64,000 nucleotides of DNA, taken from the NCBI GenBank assembly GCA_037074615.1, contig CM073545.1, positions 17,316,001 through 17,380,000 of the forward strand, in the 5' to 3' direction. The position numbers and the translations under genes are program-made. This document shows positions 34,088 through 45,495 of the stretch, one piece after another. Within the stretch, counting starts at the first letter, position 1, and each line of letters starts with the position of its first letter. This DNA comes from Leucaena leucocephala. Taxonomy: Eukaryota > Streptophyta > Magnoliopsida > Fabales > Fabaceae. The notes beneath the pieces were generated by a model that had not been told where the DNA came from, searched no databases, and saw nothing but the letters and a program-made list of their open reading frames with translations.

Positions 34088-34825
34088 CACCTGTATATAT
34101 TTATTACTAAACCTGTTTGGCTCTCTCAGACAAGTCTTCAAATATGGGAACATAAGCAGACACACACTCATATATAGGAACCTAACTCGGATCCTCTCAA
34201 TAATACCGGTATGCTTTCAAGTTTCATGGCAAATTCCTTCAACAGTAATAAAATAATATTAAATATGGGTGTATGATTTTGAACGAGAAGCATTAGGAGG
34301 AGTGAAAAGTGTTGTGAGAGGAATGGATCAGGATTGGTCGCTTGACAAATAAAGTGAAGTCAAGAGAGAGCGAGAGTCCCACTTGATACTTTTGGCTTTT
34401 GGGTCAGTCTTTATCTTTAATCAAGAAAGATACTCGATTCCATATAATTAGACATTTTAAAACTATATCTTGTATAGCTTTTTTGACTCCGCGGTTCCAA
34501 TTCCAAAACTTTGTTCATCTTAATTTTACATTCACACGATCCTTTGGGGTTGTCACTGATCGATGACTCCTTCCTTGGAGGAACTAGGGTTGACTTCAAG
34601 TTGATGAAGTAGTTAGGATTTGGGGTGTTTTCAGAAAACCGAGTGGGAATAATTAAATATGCATGTGCTTGATGAGAGAAATCTGGATGAATTTTATAAC
34701 TTAAAACATCATAAATAGGTCTTCTGAAAAAACTACTACTTTTTTTATTTGTTGTGTTAATTGAAGAATTTCTAATTTTTATTATTAGATTAGTACAGAA
34801 AATACCTATTTGCGTCGGTTATTTT
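34088..34825. other. MYB 2 upstream region
   Basis: This contains the 25-bp block at 34261-34285 shared with MYB 1 and then tracks the MYB 1 upstream sequence with many substitutions until the Copia 2 insertion at 34826. Confidence 0.7.
34169..34176 (-). promoter_or_regulatory. Candidate TATA box of MYB 2
   Basis: TATATATG on the minus strand, about 85 bases upstream of the start codon, at nearly the same distance as in MYB 1. Confidence 0.5.
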
Positions 34826-35118
34826 TGTTATAAAACTAGCAATAAGATTAGAAAGAGAGAAAAGATGGAGACAAGAAAATGAGAGAAGTATATATTATAT
34901 TCTTTTTCCTTTACCTTACAATACAAATGGAATGCCCTATTTATAGGCATAGAAGTTGAAGATGAAGAGTCTAGTAATTAATGAGGAATAATGAAGAGTC
35001 TAGTAATTAATGAAGGAGTAATGAAGAGTCTAGTAATTAATGGAGGAATAATGAACTAGGGAATTTGAAGAGGTAGAGGGAGATAGAGATGGACATCTAT
35101 ATTCTAATATTCATAACA
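34826..35118 (-). repeat. 3' LTR of Copia 2
   Basis: 293 bp. Directly inside it, on the minus strand, is the purine tract TAAGGGGGAG (35119-35128). Confidence 0.95.
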
Positions 35119-35341
35119 CTCCCCCTTAGATGTCCATTCTTTAATAATGTGCCTCATTAAAAAACTTTAACTAGGAAAAACCCTATAGGATAAAAACCTA
35201 GTAAAAGAAAAAGAGTACACAATTAATTGATACACTTACAGAGCTGCCTCATTAAAAACCTTGCTAGGAAAACCCAGTGGGACAAAATCTCAAACAAGGG
35301 AAAAAGAGTACAGCGTGTATCGACTCCCCCTTTTTGTAACA

Positions 35342-38300
35342 TCAATTGATATCTCTGAATCTGCGAAGTCCGATATCATGTATGAGCTTCTCAAATATTG
35401 TCGCTGGAAGTGACTTAGTGAACAAATCTGCTAGATTTTCTTTAGACCGGATTTGCTGGATATTAATCTCACCATTCTTTTGAAGATCATGTGTGAAAAA
35501 GAATTTTGGAGAAATATGTTTTGTCCTGTCTCCTTTGATGTACCCTTCTTTTAGTTGGGTAATACATGCAGTATTATCTTCATATAGAACTGTTGGGATC
35601 ATTTTACTAGATGACAATCCACAAGTAGTACGTATATGATGTATTATCAATCTTAACCATACACATTCTCGACTTGCTTCATGTATCGCTATTATTTCTA
35701 CATGATTAGATGATGTGGCTGATATGGTTTGTTTCATTGATCGCCATGAAATAGCTGTACCATTACATGTGAACAAATAACCTGTTTGCGATCTACCAAC
35801 ATGTGGATCAGACTGAAATCTAGCATCAGCATATCCAACAAAGTCAGTCTTATGTTCATTTGAATAAAATAATCCCATATCCATAGTACCATTCAAGTAA
35901 CGAAGAATGTGCTTAACCCCATTCCAATGTCTTCGTGTTGGTGAAGAACTATATCTTGCTAATAAGTTAACAGCAAATGATATATCTGGTTGTGCGTGAC
36001 TAGCAAGATACATAAGCACACCAATTGCACTAAGATAAGGTACTTCTGGGCCAAGTAGTTCTTCATCACCTTCTTGAGGTCTAAAGGGATCTTTATCTTT
36101 CTCCAGAGATCTTACAATCATCGGAGTGCATAATAGATGTGATTTATCCATATAAAAATGTTTTAAGACTTTTCTCGTGTAAGCTTCTTGACACACGAAG
36201 ATCCCATTTTTCAGATGTTCAATTTGTAGTCCAAGGCAAAATTTTGTTCTTCCCAAGTCCTTCATTTCAAACTCTTTCTTTAAGCAATTCATCGCTTTGG
36301 AAATCTTTTCAGGAGTTCCAATGATATTTATGTCATCGACATAAATAGCAATTATAGCAAATTCATTTTCAGATCTTTTTATAAAAATGCATGGACATAT
36401 CTGATCATTCTTATATCCTTCTTTCAATAGATATTCACTAAGTCGATTATACCACATGCGCCCTGATTGCTTTAATCCATATAAAGATTTATTTAACTTA
36501 ATTGAGTACCGTTCTCAAGAACTTGAATTATATAATTTTGGTAACTCAAATCCATCAGGGAGACTCATATAAATGTCATTGTCAAGTGAGCCATACAAAT
36601 AGGCTGTAACAACATCCATTAGACGTAAATCGAGGCTTTCTTTTACTGTCAGACTAATTAGATATCAAAAAGTAGTTGCATCCACCACTGGTGAGTATGT
36701 TTCTATAAAATCAATACCAGGTCTTTGTGTAAATCCTTGAGCAACAAGTCGTGCTTTATATCTTACTACTTCACCATTTTCATTTCGTTTTCTCACAAAA
36801 ACCCATTTATATCCAACTGGTTTTACATCTTCAGGTGTAAGAACCACAGGGCCAAAAACTTTTCATTTTTCTAACGATTTTAATTCAGCCTCAATTGCGT
36901 CTTTCCATTTTGACCAATCATCTTTGTTTGTATTCGCTACTAGATCTTGGTTCATGATCCTCATCATCTTTTATTACATCAAGCGCTATATTATATGCAA
37001 AAATATCGTCAACGTTGACTTTATCTCGATCCCATCGTATTCTATTGACAACATAATTTATTAAGATCTCATTATTTTCATATATTTCAGGTACCTGAAT
37101 GTCTCTCAAAATCGAGACATTAGTGTTGTCAAAAGACTCTTCTGGAGTCACTAAATTTTGTTGAATATCCTCTACCTGGCCATCTATATTTATAGCTCCT
37201 TTTCTTTTTCGAGGATTTTTATCTTTGGAACCGATGGGCCTGCCACGCTTCAAGCGTGCTTTTGATGCATTTGCATCAGTAGATTGTCCAATAAGGACAT
37301 CAATTCTGATAGGAGCATTCACAACTGGAACATGTGACTTGGTCACTTTCTTGAGGTCAGTGAATGCGTCTGGCAATTGATTGGCTAAACTCTGTAAATG
37401 AATTATCTTTTGAACTTATAACTCATATTATTTTGTACGAGGATCAAGATGAGAAAATGATAATTCATTCCAACTAACTTTATTTTCCAGCTGTTTATTT
37501 TCTCCCCCTAATATTGAAAAATTTGATTCGTCAAAATGACAATCAGCAAATCGAGCCGTAAATAAATCTCCTGTTGTTGGCTCTAAATATTTTATTATAG
37601 AAGGAGATTCATATCCAATATATATTCCCATCCTTCTTTGATGAACCATTTTAGTACGTTGTGGTGGAGCAATCGGAACATATACCGCACATCCAAAAGT
37701 CCTTAGATGGGAAATATTTGGTTCCTGACCAAAAACCATTTGTAAAGGGGAGACCTTAAGATAACTAGTTGGCCTGATACGAATTAACATCGCTGCATGT
37801 AAAATTGCATGTCCCCAAGTAGATATTGGGAGATTTGATTTCATAAGCAATGGTCTTGCAATCAACTGCAAACGTTTAATTAATGATTCTGCAAGACCAT
37901 TTTGTGTATGAACATGTGCTACAGGATGTTCAACATCGATTCCCAGAGACATACAATACTCATTGAAAGCTTGTGAAGTAAATTCACCAGCATTATCTAG
38001 ACGTATTTTTTTAATAGGATAATCTGAAAAATATACTCTCAATCTAATTAGTTGAGCAAGTAATCTCGCAAACGCCAAGTTACGAGAAGATAATAAGCAA
38101 ACATGTGACCATCTTGTTGATGCATCAATTAGAACCATAAAATATCCAAATGGTCCACATGGTGGGTAAATCGGCCCACAAATATCTTCCTGTATACGTT
38201 CTAGAAAAGTGAGAGACTCACTTTCTATTTTTATCGATGAAGGTCTAATATTAGTTTTCCTTCAGAACATGCAGCACATGAGAAAATATGGTATTGTGGA

Positions 38301-39720
38301 ATTGATTCTCTTCTCAACGAATTTTCACATGAATTCTTAATTATTTTTCGCATCATTATTGTTCCAGGATGGCCTAACCAGTCATGCCAACTATTAAATT
38401 TATTCTCACTTGCAAACTTCTGGTTTGCAATAGCATGTGTTTCAATTGTACTAATAAATATGTAGTACATTCCAGAGGAAAGAGCATGGAATTTTTCCAG
38501 TGTGCATTTTTTTTTACCAGAAATCATATCTGTGATAACAAGATATTCCTGATTTTCTCTATTTATTATTTCAATATGGTATCCATTTCTGCGGATATCC
38601 TTGAAACTCAACAAATTCCTGTTAGATTTGGAGGAATAAAATGCACTATCAATGTATAATTGTGTTCCTCCAGGTAACAATATATTAGCTCTTCCAAACC
38701 CCTCAATCATCTTTATACTTCCAAAATAATATATAAGAAAATAACACATATGACTATAATAAAAATATATTAGCAAATATAATCATAAAAGAAAATAACT
38801 TCATTATAGAAAAAATAAAACACACATAATCATAAAAGTTTAGCTTATTTTTTTTTGAACACTCCCATCACCAATTAGGTGATCAATTCTTCCGTTAGGA
38901 TCGGCAAAGAAATCAGCAACATCTAAATGAGTCACATCCATGTTGCCATAATCAGAATCGCTTTCTTCCCCAACAAAATTTGTTTCTATCTTTGGCTCTT
39001 TGCCTTTATTTTTATTTTTTCCCTTTAAGCGATTATTGGTATAATTCAACCAAATGTCTTGGTGTACGACAAGTACGAGCCCAATGACCTTTTTCCACTA
39101 TAAGGATGACATAAATTTTCAATATAATTATCATTCCCACTAGTTTTTTTTGTGTGGTTATCATCATTGTTTGCCCACCTTGAGTGGGAATCACGACCAC
39201 AACCACATTGACCACGGCCTCGTATATAGCTACGGCAGCGTCCACGTCCACGTCCACGTCCATATCCCCGATCACGGGATGATTTATTTGTTACTACATT
39301 CACTTCTGGGAATGCAGTAAAGCCAGTTGGACGGGATTCATGATTCCTCATTAAAAGCTCATTATTTTGTTCAGCCACCAAAAGGCAAGAAATCAATTCA
39401 GAATACTTTTTGAAACCTTTTTCACGATATTATTATTGCAAGAGCACATTGGATGCATGAAATGTGGAGAATGTTCTTTCTAACATATCATCATCAGTAA
39501 TTTTCTCTCCACATAGTTTTAGTTGAGAACTAATTCTAAATAGTGCAGAATTATATTCACTGACTGATTTAAAATCTTGCAAACGTAAATGCATCTAGTC
39601 ATAACGATCTTTTGGAAGAATCAAGTAAATGCATCTAGTATCCAGAATAGATAATTCTTTCCAGTAATGTCAAGAGCCACAAACTCAAGTTTTGTAAGAT
39701 TCGACATGATGATAATATCA
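35342..39720 (-). pseudogene. Copia 2 polyprotein, degenerate
   Basis: In order on the minus strand: a gag start at about 39720 (MSNLTKLEFVALDITGKNYLFW), which soon stops; gag fragments with nonsense codons (39400-39620); a nucleocapsid region (39033-39396) whose zinc knuckle has lost cysteines; gag-pre-integrase (38231-38776); integrase (37428-38138, with VLIDASTRW and NGLAESLIKRL); a linker (36918-37376); and reverse transcriptase to RNase H (36665-36847 and 35342-36457, with YVDDINIIG). Frames are broken at least at 36458-36664, 36848-36917, 37377-37427, 38139-38230 and in gag. RNase H has SNHVEI where related elements have an Ala-Glu pair. No functional product is expected. Confidence 0.93.
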
Positions 39721-39865
39721 TAAAATGTAACAAAAGTTAAATGGAGATTTAGATTAAGAAGGTTGAGTAATTATAAAATAATCAAACATGAAACTACAAT
39801 TCAACATAAGAGTGATATAGAAACTCACCTTCCAATGATAGATCTTACAATAATATCAGTTGGCT

Positions 39866-39886
39866 AGAGCGGTCGTGCTGATAACG
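39866..39886 (-). other. Probable primer-binding site of Copia 2
   Basis: Directly inside the 5' LTR the minus strand reads CGTTATCAGCACGACCGCTC. It has the position of a primer site but not the usual initiator-Met TGGTATCAGAGC; a TTATCAGCACGA-type site occurs in several plant Copia elements. Which tRNA is used is uncertain. Confidence 0.55.
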
Positions 39887-40179
39887 TGTTATAAAACTAG
39901 CAATAAGATTAGAAAGAGAGAAAAGATGGAGACAAAAAAATGAGAGAAGTATATATTATATTCTTTTTCCTTTACCTTACAATACAAATGGAATGCCCTA
40001 TTTATAGGCATAGAAGTTGAAGATGAAGAGTCTAGTAATTAATGAGGAATAATGAAGAGTCTAGTAATTAATGAAGGAGTAATGAAGAGTCTAGTAATTA
40101 ATGGAGGAATAATGAACTAGGGAATTTGAAGAGGTAGAAGGAGATAGAGATGGACATCTATATTCTAATATTCATAACA
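39887..40179 (-). repeat. 5' LTR of Copia 2
   Basis: 293 bp. It differs from the other LTR at two sites by eye (GACAA(A/G)AAAATG and GGTAGA(A/G)GGAG). Confidence 0.95.
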
Positions 40180-40184
40180 ATTTT

Positions 40185-41024
40185 AGGCTTTTCACATTCA
40201 TTTTAGGAAGGGACCTAGAAGTACTAGATCGACATAGAGTCCACGTGGTTTTAATATTTTAATCATTTTGAAAATTTTTATTTAAATTCAAGAATTAATA
40301 TGCTTAGATCGAAAATTCAAGAATGAAAGAAGTAAAAAAAAACTTGATTTCAATTTTTATTTAAAAAAATACTTTCCAGTGCTTTCCTGCTATTATTCAT
40401 TCAAATATCTAATAACAAAAAATGTTAATTAAATAAACGATGAATAAATAATAGACCATGCATACACACTTGAACAGCCATTCTTTTGTTCAGACCTGCT
40501 TTTCAATAAATTGTTGTATTTGGCATATTCAATTCTTGGATATACATGTGTAAGTCCAGATACGAAACAAATTTCAGCCGTTAAATATATCGTGAACAAT
40601 AATATAGTTTCAAACAACTTTAAGGAATGGACTTAGGAAGCCTCACTGGAAACTATGTTTTGAATAATCAAATATAGTTTCACACAACTTTAATTAAGTA
40701 ATGGAGGAAATTGATGAGGAATATAATGAAACCATTGTAGGACTTTAGCGTCCTCCCTGGCCCCTGCTGTTTCATGAGTAGTGAAAATGGAATCGTTTGA
40801 GTTTTCCTTTTATGCTTTGCTCATGTGCCTGCCCTCATCATAGAAAAGGAGTTTTCGTCAAAATTATAAATTTAATGGTTTCCAACTTGTGTAAAATCAA
40901 GAGCACTTAAAAGTCTAATCCACTGTCATAGGAGAATTTCATTTCTTCAAGAGAGAAACACACAAAGACTATCTTAATTTTGTTATTTGTAATTATTTTT
41001 GTCATACCAAATAAATAAATAATA
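40185..41024. other. Continuation of the MYB 2 upstream flank
   Basis: No gene. From about 40420 the sequence follows the MYB 1 upstream flank (25920-26520), for example GACATATTC/GGCATATTC and TCATACC followed by AAATAAATAAAT. It ends where the MITE begins. Confidence 0.6.
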
Positions 41025-41264
41025 CTCCCTCTAATAATAAATATATAAATTAAATAATTAATTTATAGATATTATATAAATTAGTCAAGTTAATTATTTA
41101 TAAAAAATATGTATCAATTTTTTTAAATTATCATTCTAATTATTTGCATTAAAATTATGTACCCTCATTTGTGAAAAGCCCATTTAATATTGATGGTGTG
41201 AGAGAAACATTATAATTGTAGTGAGATGAAATTGTTTGAGATATTATATTTAATATCATAGGAG
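41025..41264. mobile_element. Stowaway-like MITE
   Basis: This 240-bp AT-rich element starts CTCCCTCTAATA, ends CATAGGAG, and is flanked by TA on both sides, as expected for Stowaway/mariner MITEs. The paralogous position in the MYB 1 flank (26510-26530) runs from AAATAAATAAA into TATTTATTTTT without it, which acts as an empty site. Confidence 0.78.
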
Positions 41265-42197
41265 TATTTATTTTTTATATCTAGTCAAACATTATTAATA
41301 TTTTTTAATAGTAAAAGTGTATATTTATTCCTCTAACTTTGTAAAGGATTTTGATTTATTGATCTCTTAATTTTATAGACTATATTTTCAGTTTTTTAAT
41401 CCTAACACTATTAATTTTAAATGATGAATTTTTGTGCCAATCATTATTATTTTTTAAAATTAAACTTAATATATTAATATTTAAAAATATTTTACCAACA
41501 TTTAAAATTTCAATATCCTAGCCTTAGCCCTGTCCTAAAGGTACGCTCTAGCCTTGATGTCACTATCTTTCTTTACCAAACAACAAAAGTCAATATCACC
41601 ATCTTTTGTTAATTGAAAATTAAAAACTAAAAAAAATTATAAAATTAAATGATTAAAATAAAAAATTATGTAAAATTAAAAGATTAAAAATATATTTTTA
41701 TATTTTTTTAATTAATACACCCCCACATGCACATGTGTCTTCTTATTAAATATAAATATTTTTATATTATATTAAAAATAATTTTATTCGATATACTATT
41801 AAGTATTAAATATAGATATTTTTTTTTAATAAAAAATTAAATTTTGACGCGTAGGATTAACTTCTTCCATTACATTGAATCCCGTTGTTCAGTGCTTGTT
41901 GATACCAGGGATATGATCCATTAGATTTCAATCGTGTTTGTTTAATTTCCATCTACGAAGTTCTTGCAGGCCTAAGGTTTTGAACCATTTCCTTCAAAAT
42001 CACCCCTCTTGTTATAAACAAAACACGCTTTTTGAAACAAGTCGCCGGTTTTGTTGGGTAAAGTCATTTAAAACTGCTTTTATTGATATTTTTACCGGGA
42101 AAATTACTCATAGGTGAGAATTTATTATTAAAAAAATTTATGACAAATAATTAAATAATCGTAAGGATTTGAGTGTAATAAATTTGATTTGTATATC
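41265..42197. other. AT-rich intergenic, no gene seen
   Basis: The first 50 bases still resemble the MYB 1 flank after 26530. The remainder shows no coding or repeat structure that I can name. Confidence 0.45.
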
Positions 42198-42997
42198 TAT
42201 TAGGGCTGTGTATAATACACATGGCCTGATATGTCCAATCCAACCCACAATAAAATAGTCATGCTCAGCCCGATAAATATAAGACAGGGCTGGACATCGG
42301 GTTACAAAATTTAGCCCATACTTTTTTCGGGCTAGGCACCGGACAGGGGGATTGCCCTGCCCTGCTCATGAGTACCACTTCTTTTATTTTTTTTACTTTT
42401 TTCCTTAAATGCTACACTTAAAAGGGAGAATATGATAGTTACTGGTGACTAGAGGTTCATTTTAAAAATATAAGTAGTTAAGTATGTAAGTTGTATCTTT
42501 TAATATTTATAACTATATTAATTTTTTATTTTTTATTTTTTTAACTTTACTAATCATCATATAATTACATTATAAATTATAATTGCTTATTTTTTTTTCA
42601 GATACTTAATCTTTGTCAATATTAGGGAAATTGATACAAAGTTACAATTATAAATTACTTAGACTTCAAGACTTTTTTTTACATACAATAGATTTCAAAA
42701 ATTTAATTATTATCTTTTGTTGCTTTATTCTTAGTGAATTATGGATATTATTTAAATCTTAAAGACATATGAATATGGTATTATTTTATAAGTTCATAAT
42801 TGCATATTTTTTTCACAACATGAGTATGACATCAAAATTTGGGCATGCCCAGCCCACTCATGCCCAGACCAAAATAGTTAGGGCTTTTACCGAGTAGGGC
42901 CGGGCATCGGGCTACAAAATGCAGCCCATGCTTTTTTTGGGTAGGGCACCGGGCACGGGGCCTGCCCTACCCAGTCCTGCCCATGCACACCCCTAAT
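42198..42997. repeat. Repeat element with TATTAGGG termini and internal direct repeats
   Basis: The ends are inverted: TATTAGGGCTGTG on the left, and TATTAGGGGTGTGCATG read inward from the right. Inside each end lies a GC-rich block of about 95 bp (42281-42375 and 42893-42987) in direct orientation, containing GGACATCGGG/GGGCATCGGG, TACAAAAT and AGCCCAT. The middle is AT-rich without coding potential. GGGGTGTGCA-type termini are frequent in unclassified plant elements. Confidence 0.55.
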
Positions 42998-43553
42998 ACC
43001 TACTAAGCTCCTTATATATAATATAAAATTGACAAGTTATTAGAAATATAATGACAATTTCATGTAGCATAAATAATAATTAAAAATAAGCGATGACAAT
43101 TTTATGTAGTATACATAATAATTAGATGATACGATGACAATTTAAAATAATCTAAATCAAAGTATTGATATTTTGTATATACAAAATTTGTAGAGTCATA
43201 AAACTTTTTATATATAAAAATTCATTAGATTTTTCTTACAAATAAAACTTCTAATGGTAACTTTTTCAAAATTTTCCCATCTTTGATTCTTTACTCTCTT
43301 CATCGTTGTGTGTGTGTGTGGGGGGGGGGGGACCTCGTTAGGAGACGTAATTTAAAGATGGGGTTTTTCAAAGCAAAGACGTAATTAATTGGAAAGGCAA
43401 TCCTTGCCGTTCTTTTCATGTACAAACTGTTTGGTATGGGCTTTCGGAGCAAAGTTACCCCTTTCTTTATTATGCTTTGAAATTTTTTAAAGGGAATGGG
43501 CATGGGGCACTTTCCTCTTTTAGTTTGGCTAAAATATTTTTAAAAAAAATTTA

Positions 43554-43644
43554 TTAGGAGACTCACCTACTATAATTAAGTACGTAATGCGAGTCAGATC
43601 TGAATATAGTTAGGGCAAAACTCTAATAAAATGGGTAGATAATA
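43554..43644 (+). mobile_element. 5'-truncated, old SINE copy
   Basis: This aligns to the 3' half of the SINE at 47647-47832 (GGAGACTCACCTACTATAA..., GGGCAAAACTCTAATAAAATGGGTAGA, A-tail) with many substitutions. An AAAAAAAATTTA duplication on both sides (43542-43553 and 43645-43656) supports an insertion truncated at the 5' end. Confidence 0.72.
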
Positions 43645-43656
43645 AAAAAAAATTTA

Positions 43657-44572
43657 AGAAAAACGATATCAGTTGCTTTCAATGGAAGGACCCTCCATTC
43701 TGAAAGCGAAGGTTCATGAAGGAGAGACTCTTAATTGAAGTATTTTTATATAATAGATTATTACTTTTATAATAATATTAAGTTAAATTTTTAAATTAGG
43801 CTTAAATTCTCATCCCCTCCTCCCCTTCTCCCTCCACAAAATTTCTACCTTTTCATCCCCTTTCCCTATAGAAAAACCACTGCCATTTTGTTTGTTCAAA
43901 TTCCTCTCCTCTCTTCTATTATATTGAACTATATATACTTCTCTATTCATTTAATACTAATATAAAAGTTAGTTAATTAATTCATAAAATTTAAAAAATT
44001 AGATAAATTAATTATCCCACACTTTCATTAGGTTAGAATTATATTACTTGGGCTATAATTATAAGAGATAATTAATTTTTTTAGATAGATATAAAAAATT
44101 AAATAAATCAATTAATTATAATTAAATTTAATCTCTCAAAATAAATTAATATTATATATTTTTGAATTAATTAGTTATTATATTAGTTACAATTAAATAA
44201 TTTATTTAGTCTTATATATTTATCTAAAAAAATTAATTAATTTTTATAATTAAGATAGAAGATATATTAATATTACACTTGTTTTTGGGATATGAGATTT
44301 GCTCATTCGATATTATCTTCATGAAATTAACAAAAATAAAACATCTGCGGCCCATAATTGATGGTCGCCTCAAATTCATGGTTGACCAACGACATTTTGG
44401 AAAAAACAGAGAACAGGTCACCGAGTGAAATTCAATACTAATGTCCACTTATTCATCCGCGGCTGATGATCCTTTCATGCTCTGCTCATCAGCACAAGAC
44501 AAAATGCAAAAGGACAAACAAACTCCAATCAGTTCTGTATTATCCCACTAAATATATCTTCACAATGACGAC
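43657..44572. other. Intergenic, MYB 3 3' flank
   Basis: AT-rich. The last 250 bases have a diverged counterpart at 31680-32090. No gene is seen. Confidence 0.5.
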
Positions 44573-45495
44573 TTAGAAAAACAAGACCGCGCCATCATAT
44601 GAATATATGTCTCCGGCGGCGGTGGCACCGCCACCTACTATATTTGGATAGCAATATTCACTGTAAATATCTTCTGATATAAACGGTTCAGTCCAAAAAT
44701 CGCCACTATATTCTTGGAATTTATTGACTTCCCACGAAACCACGCTATTGTATTCTTCTGGTGAATTCTTCGCGGTAGATTCTATATCAATAGAAAGCAC
44801 GGAAGCAGAGTTGTCTTGCTCGGCCTGGATCGACGACGTCGTTTCCGTCCAGTCCAGTGATGAGCTTTCAAATATATTATTCAACTGATTCACAACTTTC
44901 ACAACATCATATTCCGATTGCTCCGTCGTATTACAGTTACGACCTGGCTTCTTTCCCTTCATGTCAGAATCACTCCTTCCTCCTCTGTCCCTCGACCGCC
45001 TCTTCAGTTGACTATGCCAATGATTCTTTATATGGTTGTCTGTTCTTCCAGGTAACTTCTCTGCAATCAGCGACCACCTGTAACATTCCAGTCACAGTCA
45101 TGTTGTACTGAATCGTAGGTGGGAAAAATCAAAGTACTGAATCAGATTTCGTACTTATTCCCATGTTGTTCGTGTAGTTTGAGGATGATTTCCTCCTCTT
45201 GTGGAGTATAGTTCCCGCGTTTCAGATTTGGTCGCAGGTAGTTCATCCATCGAAGCCTGCAGCTCTTTCCACATCTCGCCAAGCCTGTGATTACACACAC
45301 ACAAAAGTCTCACAAACAGTCACACACACGTTATATTTAGAATGAAATAAGATCGAAAGTACCTGCTAACTTGGGTAGTTGGCGCCAATTAGGATGGCCA
45401 TGGGTCTGAATATAAGATATAAGCTTCTGGTCTTCTTCTTCACTCCATGCTCCTTTCTTAACTCCATTTGCGTCGAAGAAAGGACCTCTCACCAT
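44573..45495 (-). CDS. R2R3-MYB transcription factor, array member 3
   Basis: Three exons, 45363-45495, 45155-45284 (130 bp) and 44573-45077, join to 255 residues. Short introns make it the most compact member. It starts MVRGPFFDANGVKKGAW. R2 includes NWRQLPKLAGLARCGK and LRWMNYLRP; R3 runs GNYTPQEEE to LPGRTDNHIKNHWHSQLKRR. The residue before IKN is His where nearly all plant R2R3 proteins have Glu (TDNEIKN). The tail is acidic and carries the shared motif as GDFWTEPF. No stop codon or frameshift. It belongs to the same MYB13/14/15-like group but to a different branch from members 1 and 2. A broken copy of its exons 1-2 lies at 53990-54315. Confidence 0.93.

Larger units (their letters stand above)
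34826..40179 (-). mobile_element. Ty1/copia LTR retrotransposon 2 (defective)
   Basis: This 5354-bp element lies on the minus strand. LTRs of 293 bp at 34826-35118 and 39887-40179 begin TGTTATAAAAC and end TTCATAACA. The duplication ATTTT flanks it (34821-34825 and 40180-40184). I see two differences between the LTRs (about 0.7%). Each LTR contains three imperfect units of about 32 bp around AAGAGTCTAGTAATTAATG. The coding region is broken many times. It interrupts a segment otherwise homologous to the MYB 1 upstream flank. Confidence 0.96.

Noticed and set aside
36918..37376. A possible independent gene with a KRGRP-type AT-hook string
   Set aside because: It lies in frame order between integrase and reverse transcriptase of Copia 2; such linkers are usual in Copia polyproteins.
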